Source: Cognatazoarcus halotolerans (lineage in GTDB: Bacteria; Pseudomonadota; Gammaproteobacteria; Burkholderiales; Rhodocyclaceae). From it: a stretch of 64,000 nt of DNA. Shown here piece after piece: positions 1 through 11,005 of this stretch. How positions within the stretch are numbered: position 1 is the first letter of the stretch; every line of letters begins with the position of its first letter. Position numbers and translations under genes: made by a program. Below the pieces are notes generated by a model. The model was not told the origin of the DNA. It saw only the letters and a program-made list of their open reading frames with translations, and did no database searches. Where the stretch lies: assembly GCF_009800965.1 (NCBI RefSeq), contig NZ_WUAF01000001.1, positions 577,532 through 641,531 of the forward strand. Direction: 5' to 3'.

Positions 1-1480
<1,480 letters not shown>

Positions 1481-1572
1481 GACAGTCTCCGGAATGGACG
1501 TGCAGCAAGCGGGGCAGACGCGCCTACTCACCCGCTGCAGCGGGATATCGAATCAACAGGAGGGGGTATGGA

Positions 1573-1671
1573 TTAGCTGCGCGGGGAGCGCAGCAGCAGG
1601 CCCAGACCGAACAGGGAGTTCAGTTTGGGGGCAGCGAAGATCGCGGCGAGGAGGGCCTGATTTGCAGTCAT
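1573..1671 (-). CDS. candidate leucine-rich leader peptide (32 aa)
   Basis: A 32-codon ORF from ATG 1671 to TAA 1573 in the leuA leader. Eight of 32 residues are leucine, including the run LFGLGLLLRS close to the C-terminus; most leucine codons are CTG. The proposed promoter puts the transcription start within a base or two of this ATG, so it would be read as a leaderless or nearly leaderless message; I see no Shine-Dalgarno. The density of leucine codons suggests a leucine-sensing role with the second upstream ORF, but the peptide is not one I recognise. Confidence 0.4.
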   Translation of the reverse strand: MTANQALLAAIFAAPKLNSLFGLGLLLRSPRS

Positions 1672-1678
1672 GGTCGGA

Positions 1679-1708
1679 ACGCTAATGCAGGAGCCCGGCC
1701 CGAGTCAA
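1679..1708 (-). promoter_or_regulatory. likely leuA promoter
   Basis: Minus strand: -35 TTGACT (1708-1703), 18-base spacer, -10 TAGCGT (1684-1679). The predicted transcription start is near 1672, giving a leuA leader of about 340 bases that holds both leucine-rich ORFs and two hairpins. The -35 is good; the -10 is weak. Confidence 0.45.
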
Positions 1709-1740
1709 CACCCGGCGCCGATTCGGGCCCCCGGAAATGC

Positions 1741-1773
1741 GGCGGGCGGCCCCGCTTGCGCGTGCCGCCCGCC
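1741..1773 (-). terminator. probable terminator after yggL
   Basis: A perfect 10-bp inverted repeat (GGCGGGCGGC / GCCGCCCGCC) with a 13-base loop, 26 bases beyond the yggL stop. Only a weak T-rich stretch (CATTTCC) follows on the minus strand. It separates yggL from the leuA promoter. Confidence 0.5.
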
Positions 1774-1798
1774 AAGAGGGGAGCCGTGTCCGCGATGC

Positions 1799-2137
1799 TC
1801 AGAGCAGCATGCTGTCGGTACCCGAGTACCACGCGTCAACGAGCGGACCGATCTCCACCCGAGTCAGCTCGGGGCGCGCTTCGAGCCACTTCAACACGGC
1901 GGCGCGCTCCTCTTCGGTCACCGAGCCAGGCGTTGCACGGCAGACGAAACCTTCGGTCGCGCCGCCGTAGATCAGATTGGCGGGGACGATCAGCTCGCCT
2001 ATCAGATCATCGAAGAAGCGGTCGATCTCTTCTTCGGACAGCCCTTCGCGAAAACTGAAGTCGACGTCGAAACCCAATTCCTTGAATTCGCCCCGGTGCA
2101 ATTTCTTGCGAAGGCGACGGCTGCGCGGCAGGCCCAT
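1799..2137 (-). CDS. yggL: YggL family 50S ribosome-binding protein (DUF469)
   Basis: A 112-residue protein beginning MGLPRSRRLRKKLHRGEF, followed by FKELGFDVDFSFREGLSEEE and a C-terminal part with NLIYGGATEGFVCR. This is the YggL/DUF469 pattern: a basic N-terminus, then a compact acidic alpha/beta domain. E. coli YggL associates with the 50S subunit. The start is set by GGAG nine bases before the ATG. It stands alone between the HD-GYP gene and the leuA promoter and has its own probable terminator. Confidence 0.85.
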   Translation of the reverse strand: MGLPRSRRLRKKLHRGEFKELGFDVDFSFREGLSEEEIDRFFDDLIGELIVPANLIYGGATEGFVCRATPGSVTEEERAAVLKWLEARPELTRVEIGPLVDAWYSGTDSMLL

Positions 2138-2250
2138 GTATGCATCTCCGAAAAAAGTTCGCTCAGACGGGCCGAACCCCCACCCGTCGCAGGGGCGCAA
2201 GGGTACCGGGAATCGGGAACGGACGCGAGGCCGGCAATCCGCGCGCCGTA

Positions 2251-3588
2251 TCAAGCGAGGCGGTGCAGTGCCAGTCTGAGGGCCTCGAAGCAGTCCCGGT
2301 CGATTGCCGAGCCGAGACTTTCGGCCATGATCTCCAGCGTTTTCGCCACTGGCACGGCGCCACGGTATGGGCGCTCCGCGGTAATCGCATCGAAAATGTC
2401 GGCGGTGGTGATGATGCGCGTCTCCATCGGAATCTGCTCGGCCGCGACACCGCGCGGGTAGCCACCGCCATCGAGCCGCTCGTGATGTGCCGCCGATACC
2501 CGCGCCAATTCCACATAGGCAGGGATTCGCCGCAGGATCGCTTCGGTATGGACGGCGTGCATCTTCACCGCCTCCCACTCTTCGGTGTCCAGCTTGCCGG
2601 GTTTGTCGAGAATCGCATTGCTCACCCCGAGCTTGCCCACATCGTGCAGCAGCGCACCGCGCCTGAGCCAGCGCCGCCGCCCCGCATCGAGGCCGAGCTG
2701 TTCGCCGATCATGTCGGTGTAGAGCGCGACCCGCGCGCTGTGGCCGGACGTATATGGGCTCTTGGCATCCACCACTTGGCCGAAGGCTTCGGCGATCTGG
2801 TCCAGATAGTCATCGTCGAGCGCCACCTCGGCCTGGCCCGGCTCGAGATCGAAGACAGCCCTGTCGAGTTCGGGCGAAACGAGCATGCGCCAGAAGCCCT
2901 CGTCGGTGGCGACCGCCTCGAGCGCTGCGACCAGCCTCGGATCGAACCAGCTCCCGGAGCGCTGCCGCATCTCCCCCAGTGCTGCTTCGACACCTTCTGC
3001 GGTATGGAACACATCGACCACCTGGGCGAGCAGCGCGATGCGGGCAAACAAGGGGATCGCCTCTCCCGAAAGCCGCTCGGGCCTGCCGCTGCCGTCCCAG
3101 TGTTCGTCCAGAGCATGGATGCCCGCCGCGACCGTTTCGCTGAAACGAAGCTGGCGTGCAATCTCGGCGCCACGCTGGCAGCGAGTCTGAATGAGTTCCT
3201 GGGCAATCTCGTCGCCGCTGCGCAGGATGGTCAGGACCGACCGGAAGCGCTCGGCCAGTCCGGCCTTGAGGCCGGTGTGACGCAGGATGAAATTGAGCAC
3301 CTTTGGCAAACTGCCGTCCACCAGCTTGAATTCGTGCTTGAAACGCCGATCGTCGGTGAGATAGAGCTCGCAGATCCGCGCCGCGTTGCTGCTGCACCCC
3401 AGATCCTTCAGCAGCAAGGTGTAATACAACTCTCGCAGCTCGTCTTCAGCCAACCCGAGCTGGCGGCCAAGATGGGTGCCGATCCAGCAGCAACGCACGC
3501 AATGCCCCGGTGGCTGACCTTCGGTGAGATCCAGCGCGTGACTCAGGGCACCGATCAGCTCGGAGAGTTTCAGGGCGTTCGAATGGAT
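2251..3588 (-). CDS. HD-GYP domain c-di-GMP phosphodiesterase with tandem HD-like domains and a probable non-AUG start
   Basis: The C-terminal half is a complete HD-GYP domain: LLHDVGKLGVSN near residue 315, MHAVHTEAI, then HHERLDGGGYPRG near residue 370. This predicts hydrolysis of cyclic-di-GMP. The N-terminal half is a second, degenerate HD-like domain (LLLKDLGCSSNA, HWDGSGRPERL), a recognised two-domain arrangement. The first ATG/GTG/TTG in frame is GTG at 3498, but the preceding 30 codons encode LKLSELIGALSHALDLTEGQ, the usual conserved opening of this family, and the frame is closed by TAG just upstream. The best start is ATC at 3588, with GGAG seven bases before it (445 residues). Initiation at GTG 3498 would cut into the domain. 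No membrane segment or receiver domain is visible. Confidence 0.85.
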   Translation of the reverse strand: MHSNALKLSELIGALSHALDLTEGQPPGHCVRCCWIGTHLGRQLGLAEDELRELYYTLLLKDLGCSSNAARICELYLTDDRRFKHEFKLVDGSLPKVLNFILRHTGLKAGLAERFRSVLTILRSGDEIAQELIQTRCQRGAEIARQLRFSETVAAGIHALDEHWDGSGRPERLSGEAIPLFARIALLAQVVDVFHTAEGVEAALGEMRQRSGSWFDPRLVAALEAVATDEGFWRMLVSPELDRAVFDLEPGQAEVALDDDYLDQIAEAFGQVVDAKSPYTSGHSARVALYTDMIGEQLGLDAGRRRWLRRGALLHDVGKLGVSNAILDKPGKLDTEEWEAVKMHAVHTEAILRRIPAYVELARVSAAHHERLDGGGYPRGVAAEQIPMETRIITTADIFDAITAERPYRGAVPVAKTLEIMAESLGSAIDRDCFEALRLALHRLA

Positions 3589-3677
3589 GGAGTGACTCCG
3601 CTTTCGCTATTTCTGGCACCGACTGTGCCCACCGAAATTAACGGAGCGTCCCGTGCAAACTTGAAACCCGATCCCGC

Positions 3678-4913
3678 TCAGGCCAGCTGCACGCCTCGTT
3701 TCATCGGGGCCTCTCGAATCGGCAGGTTGCATGCGGCTGCCGCCGCAGCGAGCGCCATGTCGGCGTACCACATCCATGTGTAGTCGCCGGTACGGGTGAC
3801 GGCGAACCCGCCCAGCCAGGCCCCGAGGAAGCCACCGATCTGGTGCGACAACAGGGTCAGCCCGAAGAGTGTGCCGAGGTAACGGGTACCGAACAGCTTT
3901 CCAACCACCCCCGCCGTGGGCGGCACGGTCGCCAGCCAGGTAAAGCCGAGCCCGACGGCAAAGACATAGAAGGTCATCGCGGTCTTGGGCGCCATCAGGT
4001 AAAGCGCCACCAGCACCGCGCGCGAGCCGTACATCCAGGCCAGGACGTATTTGCTGCGATAGCGTTGTACCGCCCATCCTGCAGCCAGACTGCCGGCAAG
4101 ATTGGACAGTCCGATGATCGCCAGCGACCAGCTCGCCACTTGCGCGGGCAGACCGCAAAGCTGCACCTCGCCCGGCAGGTGGGTTACCAGGAATGCGATA
4201 TGAAAGCCGCAGGTGAAAAAGCCGGCATGCAGCAGCAGATAACTGCGGTCCGCCATGGCGTGGCGCAGCGCAACCCGCAAGCCCTTGTCCATGTTGTGCG
4301 CCGGCGGCTCGACATGATGAGCGGCGAGCTCCTGTGGACTGGCCCGACCGCGAAGCGCCCGTGCGAAGGGCAAGGCCATTAGCGTGATCACGGCCAGCGA
4401 AAACATTGCTCCGACCCAGCCGAGACCGGAGATCAAACGCTGCAGCAGCGGTGCGAAGACGAACTGTCCGAACGATCCCCCGGCGTTGATCACCCCTGCC
4501 GCCATGCCGCGCGACTGAGGACCGAGGCGCTGAGCCGCGGCACCGATGAGCACCGAAAAACTTCCGGCACCGGATCCGGCCGCACTGAGCAGGCCGATCG
4601 TGAAAACCAGACCCCATTCGCTGGCCATGAGCGGTGTAAGGGCAAAGCCGATCGCCGTCACGATGACCCCGAAGGCCAGAACGCGGCCCGGACCATAGCG
4701 ATCCGCCACGGCCCCTGCAATCGGCTGGGCAGCGCCCCAGACAAACTGCGCCACCGCCATCGCGAAGCTGATCGCGGTGATGCCCAGACCGGTGGCGGTG
4801 TTCAATGGGGAAATGAACAGCCCAAGCGACTGACGAGCCCCCATGGTGATCATGAGGATCGCCGCTGCGCAGAGGATCAGCGGCCACGGGGAGACAGCGG
4901 TTGCGCGCGACAT
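3678..4913 (-). CDS. MFS transporter
   Basis: A 411-residue, very hydrophobic protein with the alternating hydrophobic segments of a 12-helix major facilitator. Seen: an N-terminal MGARQSLGLFISP segment, the loop 2-3 signature AVADRYGPGRVL, and a mid-protein hydrophilic loop (HHVEPPAHNMDKG). The pattern resembles the oxalate/formate and monocarboxylate branch of MFS; the substrate cannot be read from sequence. It follows a MarR regulator without a gap (stop TGA then ATG) and a PLP-dependent dehydratase, so it probably moves an amino acid or the oxo-acid formed from one. Confidence 0.85.
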   Translation of the reverse strand: MSRATAVSPWPLILCAAAILMITMGARQSLGLFISPLNTATGLGITAISFAMAVAQFVWGAAQPIAGAVADRYGPGRVLAFGVIVTAIGFALTPLMASEWGLVFTIGLLSAAGSGAGSFSVLIGAAAQRLGPQSRGMAAGVINAGGSFGQFVFAPLLQRLISGLGWVGAMFSLAVITLMALPFARALRGRASPQELAAHHVEPPAHNMDKGLRVALRHAMADRSYLLLHAGFFTCGFHIAFLVTHLPGEVQLCGLPAQVASWSLAIIGLSNLAGSLAAGWAVQRYRSKYVLAWMYGSRAVLVALYLMAPKTAMTFYVFAVGLGFTWLATVPPTAGVVGKLFGTRYLGTLFGLTLLSHQIGGFLGAWLGGFAVTRTGDYTWMWYADMALAAAAAACNLPIREAPMKRGVQLA

Positions 4914-5354
4914 TCAGTTTTCCTCCGGCAGGGCGGGTTTGAGGCGGATCAACGCACGCTCGAGTGATTCATGGAAGTCCTCGACAAACTCACGATCGAG
5001 GACGTCTTCGAGTGCCAGCTGGGCCTCTCGCCAGTGCGCATCGGCGAGCGCCCGAAAGGCAAACCCTTCCGCACTGAGCACGAACAGGTGCTGACGCGCA
5101 TCCGCGCCCCGCATCTCGCTGACCCAGCCATTGGCAATCAGCGGACGCAATCCGCGCGACAGCGTGGTCCGGTCCGTTTCAAGCCGCGCGGCGAGCTCGA
5201 GCAGCGACTGGGGCACTTCAGACAGGTGCGCGAGCACCGAATACTGGGTCAGGCGCAGGCCGACGCTGCGCAGATACTGCTCGTAGAAGACGGTCATGCG
5301 ACGGGTCAGACGCCGCAGCCGCGCACCGGTGCAAGGCAGGGGTTCAACGCTCAT
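4914..5354 (-). CDS. MarR family transcriptional regulator
   Basis: A 146-residue winged-helix regulator: RLTQYSVLAHLSEVPQSLLELAARLETDRTTLSRGLRPLIANGW covers the helix-turn-helix, followed by the wing (RGADARQHLFVLS) and a C-terminal dimerisation helix. The ATG overlaps the stop of the upstream dehydratase gene by four bases (ATGA) and its stop abuts the MFS start, so the three genes form one operon. It probably controls this operon in response to substrate or product. Confidence 0.88.
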   Translation of the reverse strand: MSVEPLPCTGARLRRLTRRMTVFYEQYLRSVGLRLTQYSVLAHLSEVPQSLLELAARLETDRTTLSRGLRPLIANGWVSEMRGADARQHLFVLSAEGFAFRALADAHWREAQLALEDVLDREFVEDFHESLERALIRLKPALPEEN

Positions 5355-6292
5355 GCCAACCTCTCCCGCCATGTGCGAAGCTGATCGACACCCGCGGTCG
5401 CGCCGCCACACACCACCACCAGCAGGTTTGCAGACGCCTCCAGCACCGGCGCTGCGCAGCGGATCCGGCCAGCCGCCGCAAGGGCTGCCCCACAGGCGGG
5501 CTCGACCACGAGGCGGTGATCCTCGACGAACTGCAGGCAAGCGTCGACCGCCTCGCGATCGCTGACCACGACACTCGTCAGCGGGTGCTCGCCGGCAAGC
5601 CGAAACGCCTGCTCGCAGACCTGCCGCGCGCCCAGCGAAGTGGCGACACTGGTGATGGCCGGCAGCGTCACGCGTGCCCCCGCCGCCAGCGAGGCAGCGA
5701 GCGACGCCGCGCCCTCGGTTTCCACCGCGACCACCGGCACGTCGGCCCAGCCGTTGCGCCGCAGGCCCTCGATCACGCCCGCCAGCAGGCCGCCACCCCC
5801 GACCGACAGCACCACCGCTCCGGGTTTGTGGCCCACCGCGGCAAGCTCATCGATCATCGAGGCGTGTCCCTGCCACAGCAGGGGGTCGTCGAACGGATGA
5901 ATCAGCACGCCATCCGTGCCGAGCAGCGACAGCGCGTGCTCGTTGGCTTCCTGCCAGGAGGCTCCGAAGACCACCAGTTCCGCGCCCTGTTCTTGAATCA
6001 AGCCCCGCGCCCGCTCCGTCGTGGTTTCCGGCACCACCACCGTTACCGGCACGCCGAGCCGGCGACCGGCCCAGGCCACCGCGATGCCTGCATTGCCGCC
6101 GGACGAGGACACGAAACGCGCAGCACCTCGTCGCCGATACTCGCTGCAAGCCAGCCCGATGCCGCGGATCTTGAATGATCCGGGAGGCTGCAGGGCTTCG
6201 AGCTTGAGCCACACGGGCCGTGCCGCTGCGCGGGACAGCGGCATCGACTCGACCAGTGGCGTAGCAATGTGGAGTTGTGGATTCAGGGTCAC
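5351..6292 (-). CDS. PLP-dependent L-serine/L-threonine dehydratase-like enzyme (fold type II)
   Basis: The protein shows PPGSFKIRG with the Schiff-base lysine, SSSGGNAGIAVAWAGRRLG for substrate and cofactor binding, and the phosphate-binding loop LSVGGGGLLAGV. These identify the threonine/serine dehydratase (tryptophan synthase beta-like) family. The length (313 residues) and lack of a regulatory ACT domain fit a catabolic serine/threonine dehydratase. I place the start at GTG 6292 (MTLNPQLHIATPL...), since a likely promoter lies at 6317-6347 and the upstream ATG at 6331 would fall inside it. First gene of an operon with marR and an MFS transporter. Confidence 0.82.
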   Translation of the reverse strand: MTLNPQLHIATPLVESMPLSRAAARPVWLKLEALQPPGSFKIRGIGLACSEYRRRGAARFVSSSGGNAGIAVAWAGRRLGVPVTVVVPETTTERARGLIQEQGAELVVFGASWQEANEHALSLLGTDGVLIHPFDDPLLWQGHASMIDELAAVGHKPGAVVLSVGGGGLLAGVIEGLRRNGWADVPVVAVETEGAASLAASLAAGARVTLPAITSVATSLGARQVCEQAFRLAGEHPLTSVVVSDREAVDACLQFVEDHRLVVEPACGAALAAAGRIRCAAPVLEASANLLVVVCGGATAGVDQLRTWRERLA

Positions 6293-6316
6293 GAGCGTTC
6301 GGCGCCAGAAAATAAG

Positions 6317-6347
6317 TGTATATGCACGCATAATCTATCGGATGCAA
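6317..6347 (-). promoter_or_regulatory. possible promoter of the dehydratase-MarR-MFS operon
   Basis: Minus strand: -35 TTGCAT (6347-6342) and a -10 of CATATA (17-base spacer) or TATACA (19-base spacer). Transcription would begin near 6308, about 15 bases before the GTG start. The rest of the 330-base divergent gap to the helicase gene holds no convincing gene. Confidence 0.35.
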
Positions 6348-6623
6348 GCCGGCAACCATGCACACTTCGTCCCGACAGCGCCGGTACAGTCCCCACCGGT
6401 GCCTGCGAACCCGCCATCGGTCGGCGAAATCGACCGAAAGCAAAATAGTTAGTGCATCGCACAACAAAACCCGTACAATCCGCGTCTTCCGTGCGCCAGA
6501 CCAATCAGCGCACCGGCATGAGTCCTTGTGACCGACCACGTCGATCCCCGACAGGTCCTTTTCCCCGCCCGCCTCGATTGGTGTTGTCCGTGCGACAACA
6601 GGCCGTCGCTGGAGCAATCTGAT

Positions 6624-8090
6624 TTGAACACCGAAGTGAACTTTGCCAGTCTCGGACTGGCCGAACCCCTGCTGCGCGCCATCTCCGACGCCGGCTATAC
6701 CACCCCGACGCCGATCCAGGCCCAGGCGATTCCGCTGGTGCTGGCCGGTGGCGACCTGCTCGCCGCGGCCCAGACCGGCACCGGCAAGACCGCCGGCTTC
6801 ACCCTGCCGGTACTGCATCGCCTGCTCCAGGACAACCGCACGCCCAAGGCCGGCCGGCCCCGCTGCCTGATCCTCACCCCGACCCGCGAACTCGCGGCTC
6901 AGGTCGAAGAATCGGTCAAGACCTACGGCAAGCATCTGCCGCTGACCTCGATGGTGATGTTCGGCGGCGTCGGCATCAATCCGCAGATCTCCGCACTGCG
7001 CAAGCGCGTGGACATCCTGGTGGCGACACCGGGCCGCCTACTCGATCACGTCGGCCAGCGCACCCTCGACCTCTCCGGCGTCGAGATCCTGATCCTCGAT
7101 GAAGCCGACCGCATGCTCGACATGGGCTTCATCCGCGACATCAAGAAAATCCTCGCGCTGCTGCCGAAGCAGCGCCAGAACCTGCTCTTCTCGGCCACCT
7201 TCTCCGACGAGATCCGCGCGCTGGCCGATGGCCTGCTGCACAACCCCGGCTGCGTCGAAGTTGCCCGCCGCAACACCGCCTCCGAGCTGGTCACCCAGTC
7301 GGTCCATCTGGTCCCGCAGAAGCAGAAGCGCGAACTGCTCGCCCATCTGATCAAGCAGAAGCAATGGTTCCAGGTGCTGGTGTTCACCCGCACCAAGCAC
7401 GGTGCCAACAAGCTCGCCGAATATCTCACCAAGCAGGACATCGCCTCCGCGGCGATCCACGGCAACAAGAGCCAGGCCGCCCGTACCCGCGCCCTCGAGC
7501 AATTCAAGAGCGGCAAGCTTCCGGTGCTGGTGGCAACTGACATCGCCGCACGCGGGCTCGATATCGACCAACTGCCGCAGGTGGTGAACTTCGAGCTGCC
7601 CAACGTGCCGGAAGACTACGTCCACCGCATCGGCCGGACCGGTCGTGCCGGCAGTTCGGGCGGCGCGATCTCACTGGTGGATAAGGAGGAGATCAAGCTG
7701 CTGGCTGCCATCGAGCGCCTCATCAAGCGCAAGATCGACCGCGCTACCGCGGAAGGCTTCGTGCCCAGCGCCAATCCGCAGCATGATGACGAGCGCCGCG
7801 AGCCGCGCCCGGGCCGCAACGCCCCGCGCCGCGAAGGCGGCCAGGGCCGTCCGGGTCCGCGCAGCGAGCCGCGCACCGGCAAGCCGGCAAATGGCCGGCC
7901 GGCAGCACGCTCGGGCCCACGTCCCGACGCGACGCGTGCCGACGGCGGCCGCAGCGGCCAGCCGCGCAGTGGTGGCGACCGTGCCCAGGCCGGTGCGCGT
8001 CCGCCCCGCCCTGCAGGCAGCAACGCCCCGCGCCGCAGCGATGCGCCCCGCGCGGCGCTGTTCTCTGCCAAGTCGGGCGGCGATCGCTGA
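6624..8090 (+). CDS. rhlE: DEAD-box ATP-dependent RNA helicase, RhlE type
   Basis: Unwinds structured RNA in ribosome assembly and RNA turnover. All motifs are in order: Q motif (FASLGL...TPTPIQAQ), [27 protein letters not shown] near residue 157, SAT, and [10 protein letters not shown]. The last hundred residues are a disordered Arg/Gly/Pro-rich tail, which usually contributes non-specific RNA binding. The start is TTG 6624, with GGAG nine bases upstream; the reading frame extends further 5' but that part is not helicase-like. A possible -10 (TACAAT, 6474-6479) lies about 140 bases upstream. The gene ends just before a bidirectional terminator. Confidence 0.92.
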   Translation: MNTEVNFASLGLAEPLLRAISDAGYTTPTPIQAQAIPLVLAGGDLLAAAQTGTGKTAGFTLPVLHRLLQDNRTPKAGRPRCLILTPTRELAAQVEESVKTYGKHLPLTSMVMFGGVGINPQISALRKRVDILVATPGRLLDHVGQRTLDLSGVEILILDEADRMLDMGFIRDIKKILALLPKQRQNLLFSATFSDEIRALADGLLHNPGCVEVARRNTASELVTQSVHLVPQKQKRELLAHLIKQKQWFQVLVFTRTKHGANKLAEYLTKQDIASAAIHGNKSQAARTRALEQFKSGKLPVLVATDIAARGLDIDQLPQVVNFELPNVPEDYVHRIGRTGRAGSSGGAISLVDKEEIKLLAAIERLIKRKIDRATAEGFVPSANPQHDDERREPRPGRNAPRREGGQGRPGPRSEPRTGKPANGRPAARSGPRPDATRADGGRSGQPRSGGDRAQAGARPPRPAGSNAPRRSDAPRAALFSAKSGGDR

Positions 8091-8108
8091 TCGACAGGAC
8101 GTCCAGAT

Positions 8109-8141
8109 GAAAAATGCCGGTGAAACCACCGGCATTTTTTC
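8109..8141. terminator. bidirectional intrinsic terminator
   Basis: ATGCCGGTG and CACCGGCAT form a perfect 9-bp stem with a 4-base loop, flanked by an A-run on the left and a T-run on the right. It can stop transcription from both the helicase gene and the convergent hydrolase gene. Confidence 0.9.
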
Positions 8142-8162
8142 GTCGGTGGCGGGCGCAGCTCC

Positions 8163-9125
8163 CTATTCCAGCGCGTCGCCCAGGCCCAGCGCGGCGATCC
8201 AGCCGCTGCACTCCTCGATCACTTGCAGCTTCGCGGCCCAGGACATCGGCACCACATCGATCACCCCCATCGCCGCGCCGAGCATGATGCTGCGTCCACA
8301 CGAGTCGCCACCGGCGAGGATGTTGGCGCGCACCGCCTCAGGATAGCTCGGGCGGTTGGCAAGGATGTGAAAGATCACCGGCAAACCTTGCTCGACGTGG
8401 CAGGCCGCGCCAAAGCGCTCTGCCGCGGCCACGGCGTCGAATACCGGTTCGGAAATGGCCGCCAGCAAGCGCCCCGCGAGCGCTCCGCTGGCCTGCTCGA
8501 TGCCGCATTGCAGCGCGCCTTCCAGCGAAGTGTGGGCGAGCAGTTCGAACAGCACGACACCCGCCACACGGGCAGCCTGGACCGCGGCCGCATCGTCGCT
8601 GGTGACCCGCACCACATGCTCGATCTCGTCGAGCAGCGCGTCGCGATCACGGCCCTGGCAGTGAGCACACGCCACGACTGCCGGCAGCGCGGCAAGCGCC
8701 GGCAGCTGATCGTCCTTGACGCCCGAGGGCTGCGGATAGCTGGCAGGGTCCTCGAATGGCAGCAGCTTCTGGATGGTGAGCCGGGTCGGGCGGTCGACGT
8801 AACCGACGTAGGCACCGCCCGGGCCGAAATATCTGCGGAACAGCGTCTGGTAGCCAACCCGGCTGAAACGCCCTTCGCGACCGGCCAGGTGCCGCAGCAT
8901 CAACGCACAGTATTCGCCGTAACCGGACAACGCGCCTGCCCGCTTGAGCTCGTGCACGAAGCTTCCCTTGCAGCCCTCGTAATTGGCCGCGTCGGGCTCC
9001 AGGAACACGACATCGCCGCGTTCGGCAATCTCGGCCAGTCTCGCCGGATCATAGATCCAGTGCAGTCCCAGCGACGCGGCATCGGCGACCAGCGCGCCGT
9101 AGATCAGTCTTGCGCTTGCTTGCAT
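8163..9125 (-). CDS. ADP-ribosylglycohydrolase (DraG/crystallin J1-like) family protein
   Basis: A 320-residue all-helical protein. The N-terminal YGALVADAASLGLHWIYDP and the C-terminal ILAGGDSCGRSIMLGAAMG match the DraG/ARH fold. In active ADP-ribosylhydrolases the second motif is usually GGDTD with two metal-binding aspartates; here it reads GGDSC, so one ligand is changed and removal of ADP-ribose is uncertain. AGGAG seven bases upstream supports the ATG at 9125. It lies 76 bases downstream of bluB on the same strand. Confidence 0.78.
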   Translation of the reverse strand: MQASARLIYGALVADAASLGLHWIYDPARLAEIAERGDVVFLEPDAANYEGCKGSFVHELKRAGALSGYGEYCALMLRHLAGREGRFSRVGYQTLFRRYFGPGGAYVGYVDRPTRLTIQKLLPFEDPASYPQPSGVKDDQLPALAALPAVVACAHCQGRDRDALLDEIEHVVRVTSDDAAAVQAARVAGVVLFELLAHTSLEGALQCGIEQASGALAGRLLAAISEPVFDAVAAAERFGAACHVEQGLPVIFHILANRPSYPEAVRANILAGGDSCGRSIMLGAAMGVIDVVPMSWAAKLQVIEECSGWIAALGLGDALE

Positions 9126-9201
9126 GGCAGTTCTCCTGAGGTGTTCTCGCGGGGCGCTCGACGCCCTCTTGTATTGCATGGGTTGCAGCGGGACCGCGGA
9201 T

Positions 9202-9849
9202 CTATCCGGGCCAGGCGTTCTCCCCCAGAACCGACGCGATCGGCATGCGCTCGGCCCATTGCTCGATCTCCAGCATCGGCTTGTCGTAGAAGGCATCGAC
9301 ATGGCCAATGCACAGGATCGCCACCGGTCGCGCCCCTTCCGGCATGGACAGCAGGGCCGCCAGCCGCTCGGGATCGAAGATCGACACCCAGCCGAGCCCG
9401 AGCCCTTCGACCCGCGCGGCCAGCCACATGTTCTGGATCGCACAGGCCACCGAGGCAAGGTCCATCTCGGGCAGGGTGCGACGGCCGAAGATGTGTTCTT
9501 CGCGTCCATCGGCCAGCGCCACCACCAGCACCTCGCCGCAATCGAGCAGCCCCTCGACCTTGAGGCGCATGAACTCGTCCTCGCGTTCGCCAAGTGCCCG
9601 CGCGGTGGCAATGCGCTCCTCCTCGACCAGTTCATGCATCTGCCCGCGCAGCGCCCGATCGCTCACGCGGATGAAACGCCACGGCTGCATGTAGCCCACG
9701 CTGGGCGCATGATGGGCCGCCCACAGCAGGCGCTGCAACACTTCGGGCGCCACCGGGTCGGGACGGAAATGGCGCATGTCGCGGCGCTGGGCAATGACAC
9801 GATAGAGCGCCTCGCGGTCGGGCTCGGGATAGCGGTGCGGAGAATCCAT
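9202..9849 (-). CDS. bluB: 5,6-dimethylbenzimidazole synthase BluB
   Basis: A flavin destructase of the nitroreductase fold that breaks down reduced FMN with oxygen to make 5,6-dimethylbenzimidazole, the lower ligand of cobalamin. Seen: YRVIAQRRDMRHFRPDPV at the N-terminus, LLWAAHHAPSVGYMQPWRF, and ARVEGLGLGWVSIFDPERL, all typical of BluB rather than general nitroreductases. Length 215 residues. No other cobalamin genes are in the window. It probably shares transcription with the DraG-like gene downstream. Confidence 0.88.
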   Translation of the reverse strand: MDSPHRYPEPDREALYRVIAQRRDMRHFRPDPVAPEVLQRLLWAAHHAPSVGYMQPWRFIRVSDRALRGQMHELVEEERIATARALGEREDEFMRLKVEGLLDCGEVLVVALADGREEHIFGRRTLPEMDLASVACAIQNMWLAARVEGLGLGWVSIFDPERLAALLSMPEGARPVAILCIGHVDAFYDKPMLEIEQWAERMPIASVLGENAWPG

Positions 9850-9949
9850 TTCGGGGGCCGGAAATCGGGATCGGGCTCGCAGTTTAACCCGCCCTCGTCC
9901 AGCGCAACGCCCTTGCCGCAGCCCCCCCACAATCCGGTAGACTCGCGTC

Positions 9950-11001
<1,052 letters not shown>

Positions 11002-11005
<4 letters not shown>

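Noticed and set aside
6528..6623. Extra 32 codons upstream of the helicase
   Set aside because: They are in frame with an ATG-like start but lack conservation-like features, and TTG 6624 has a proper ribosome site at the right place for the Q motif.
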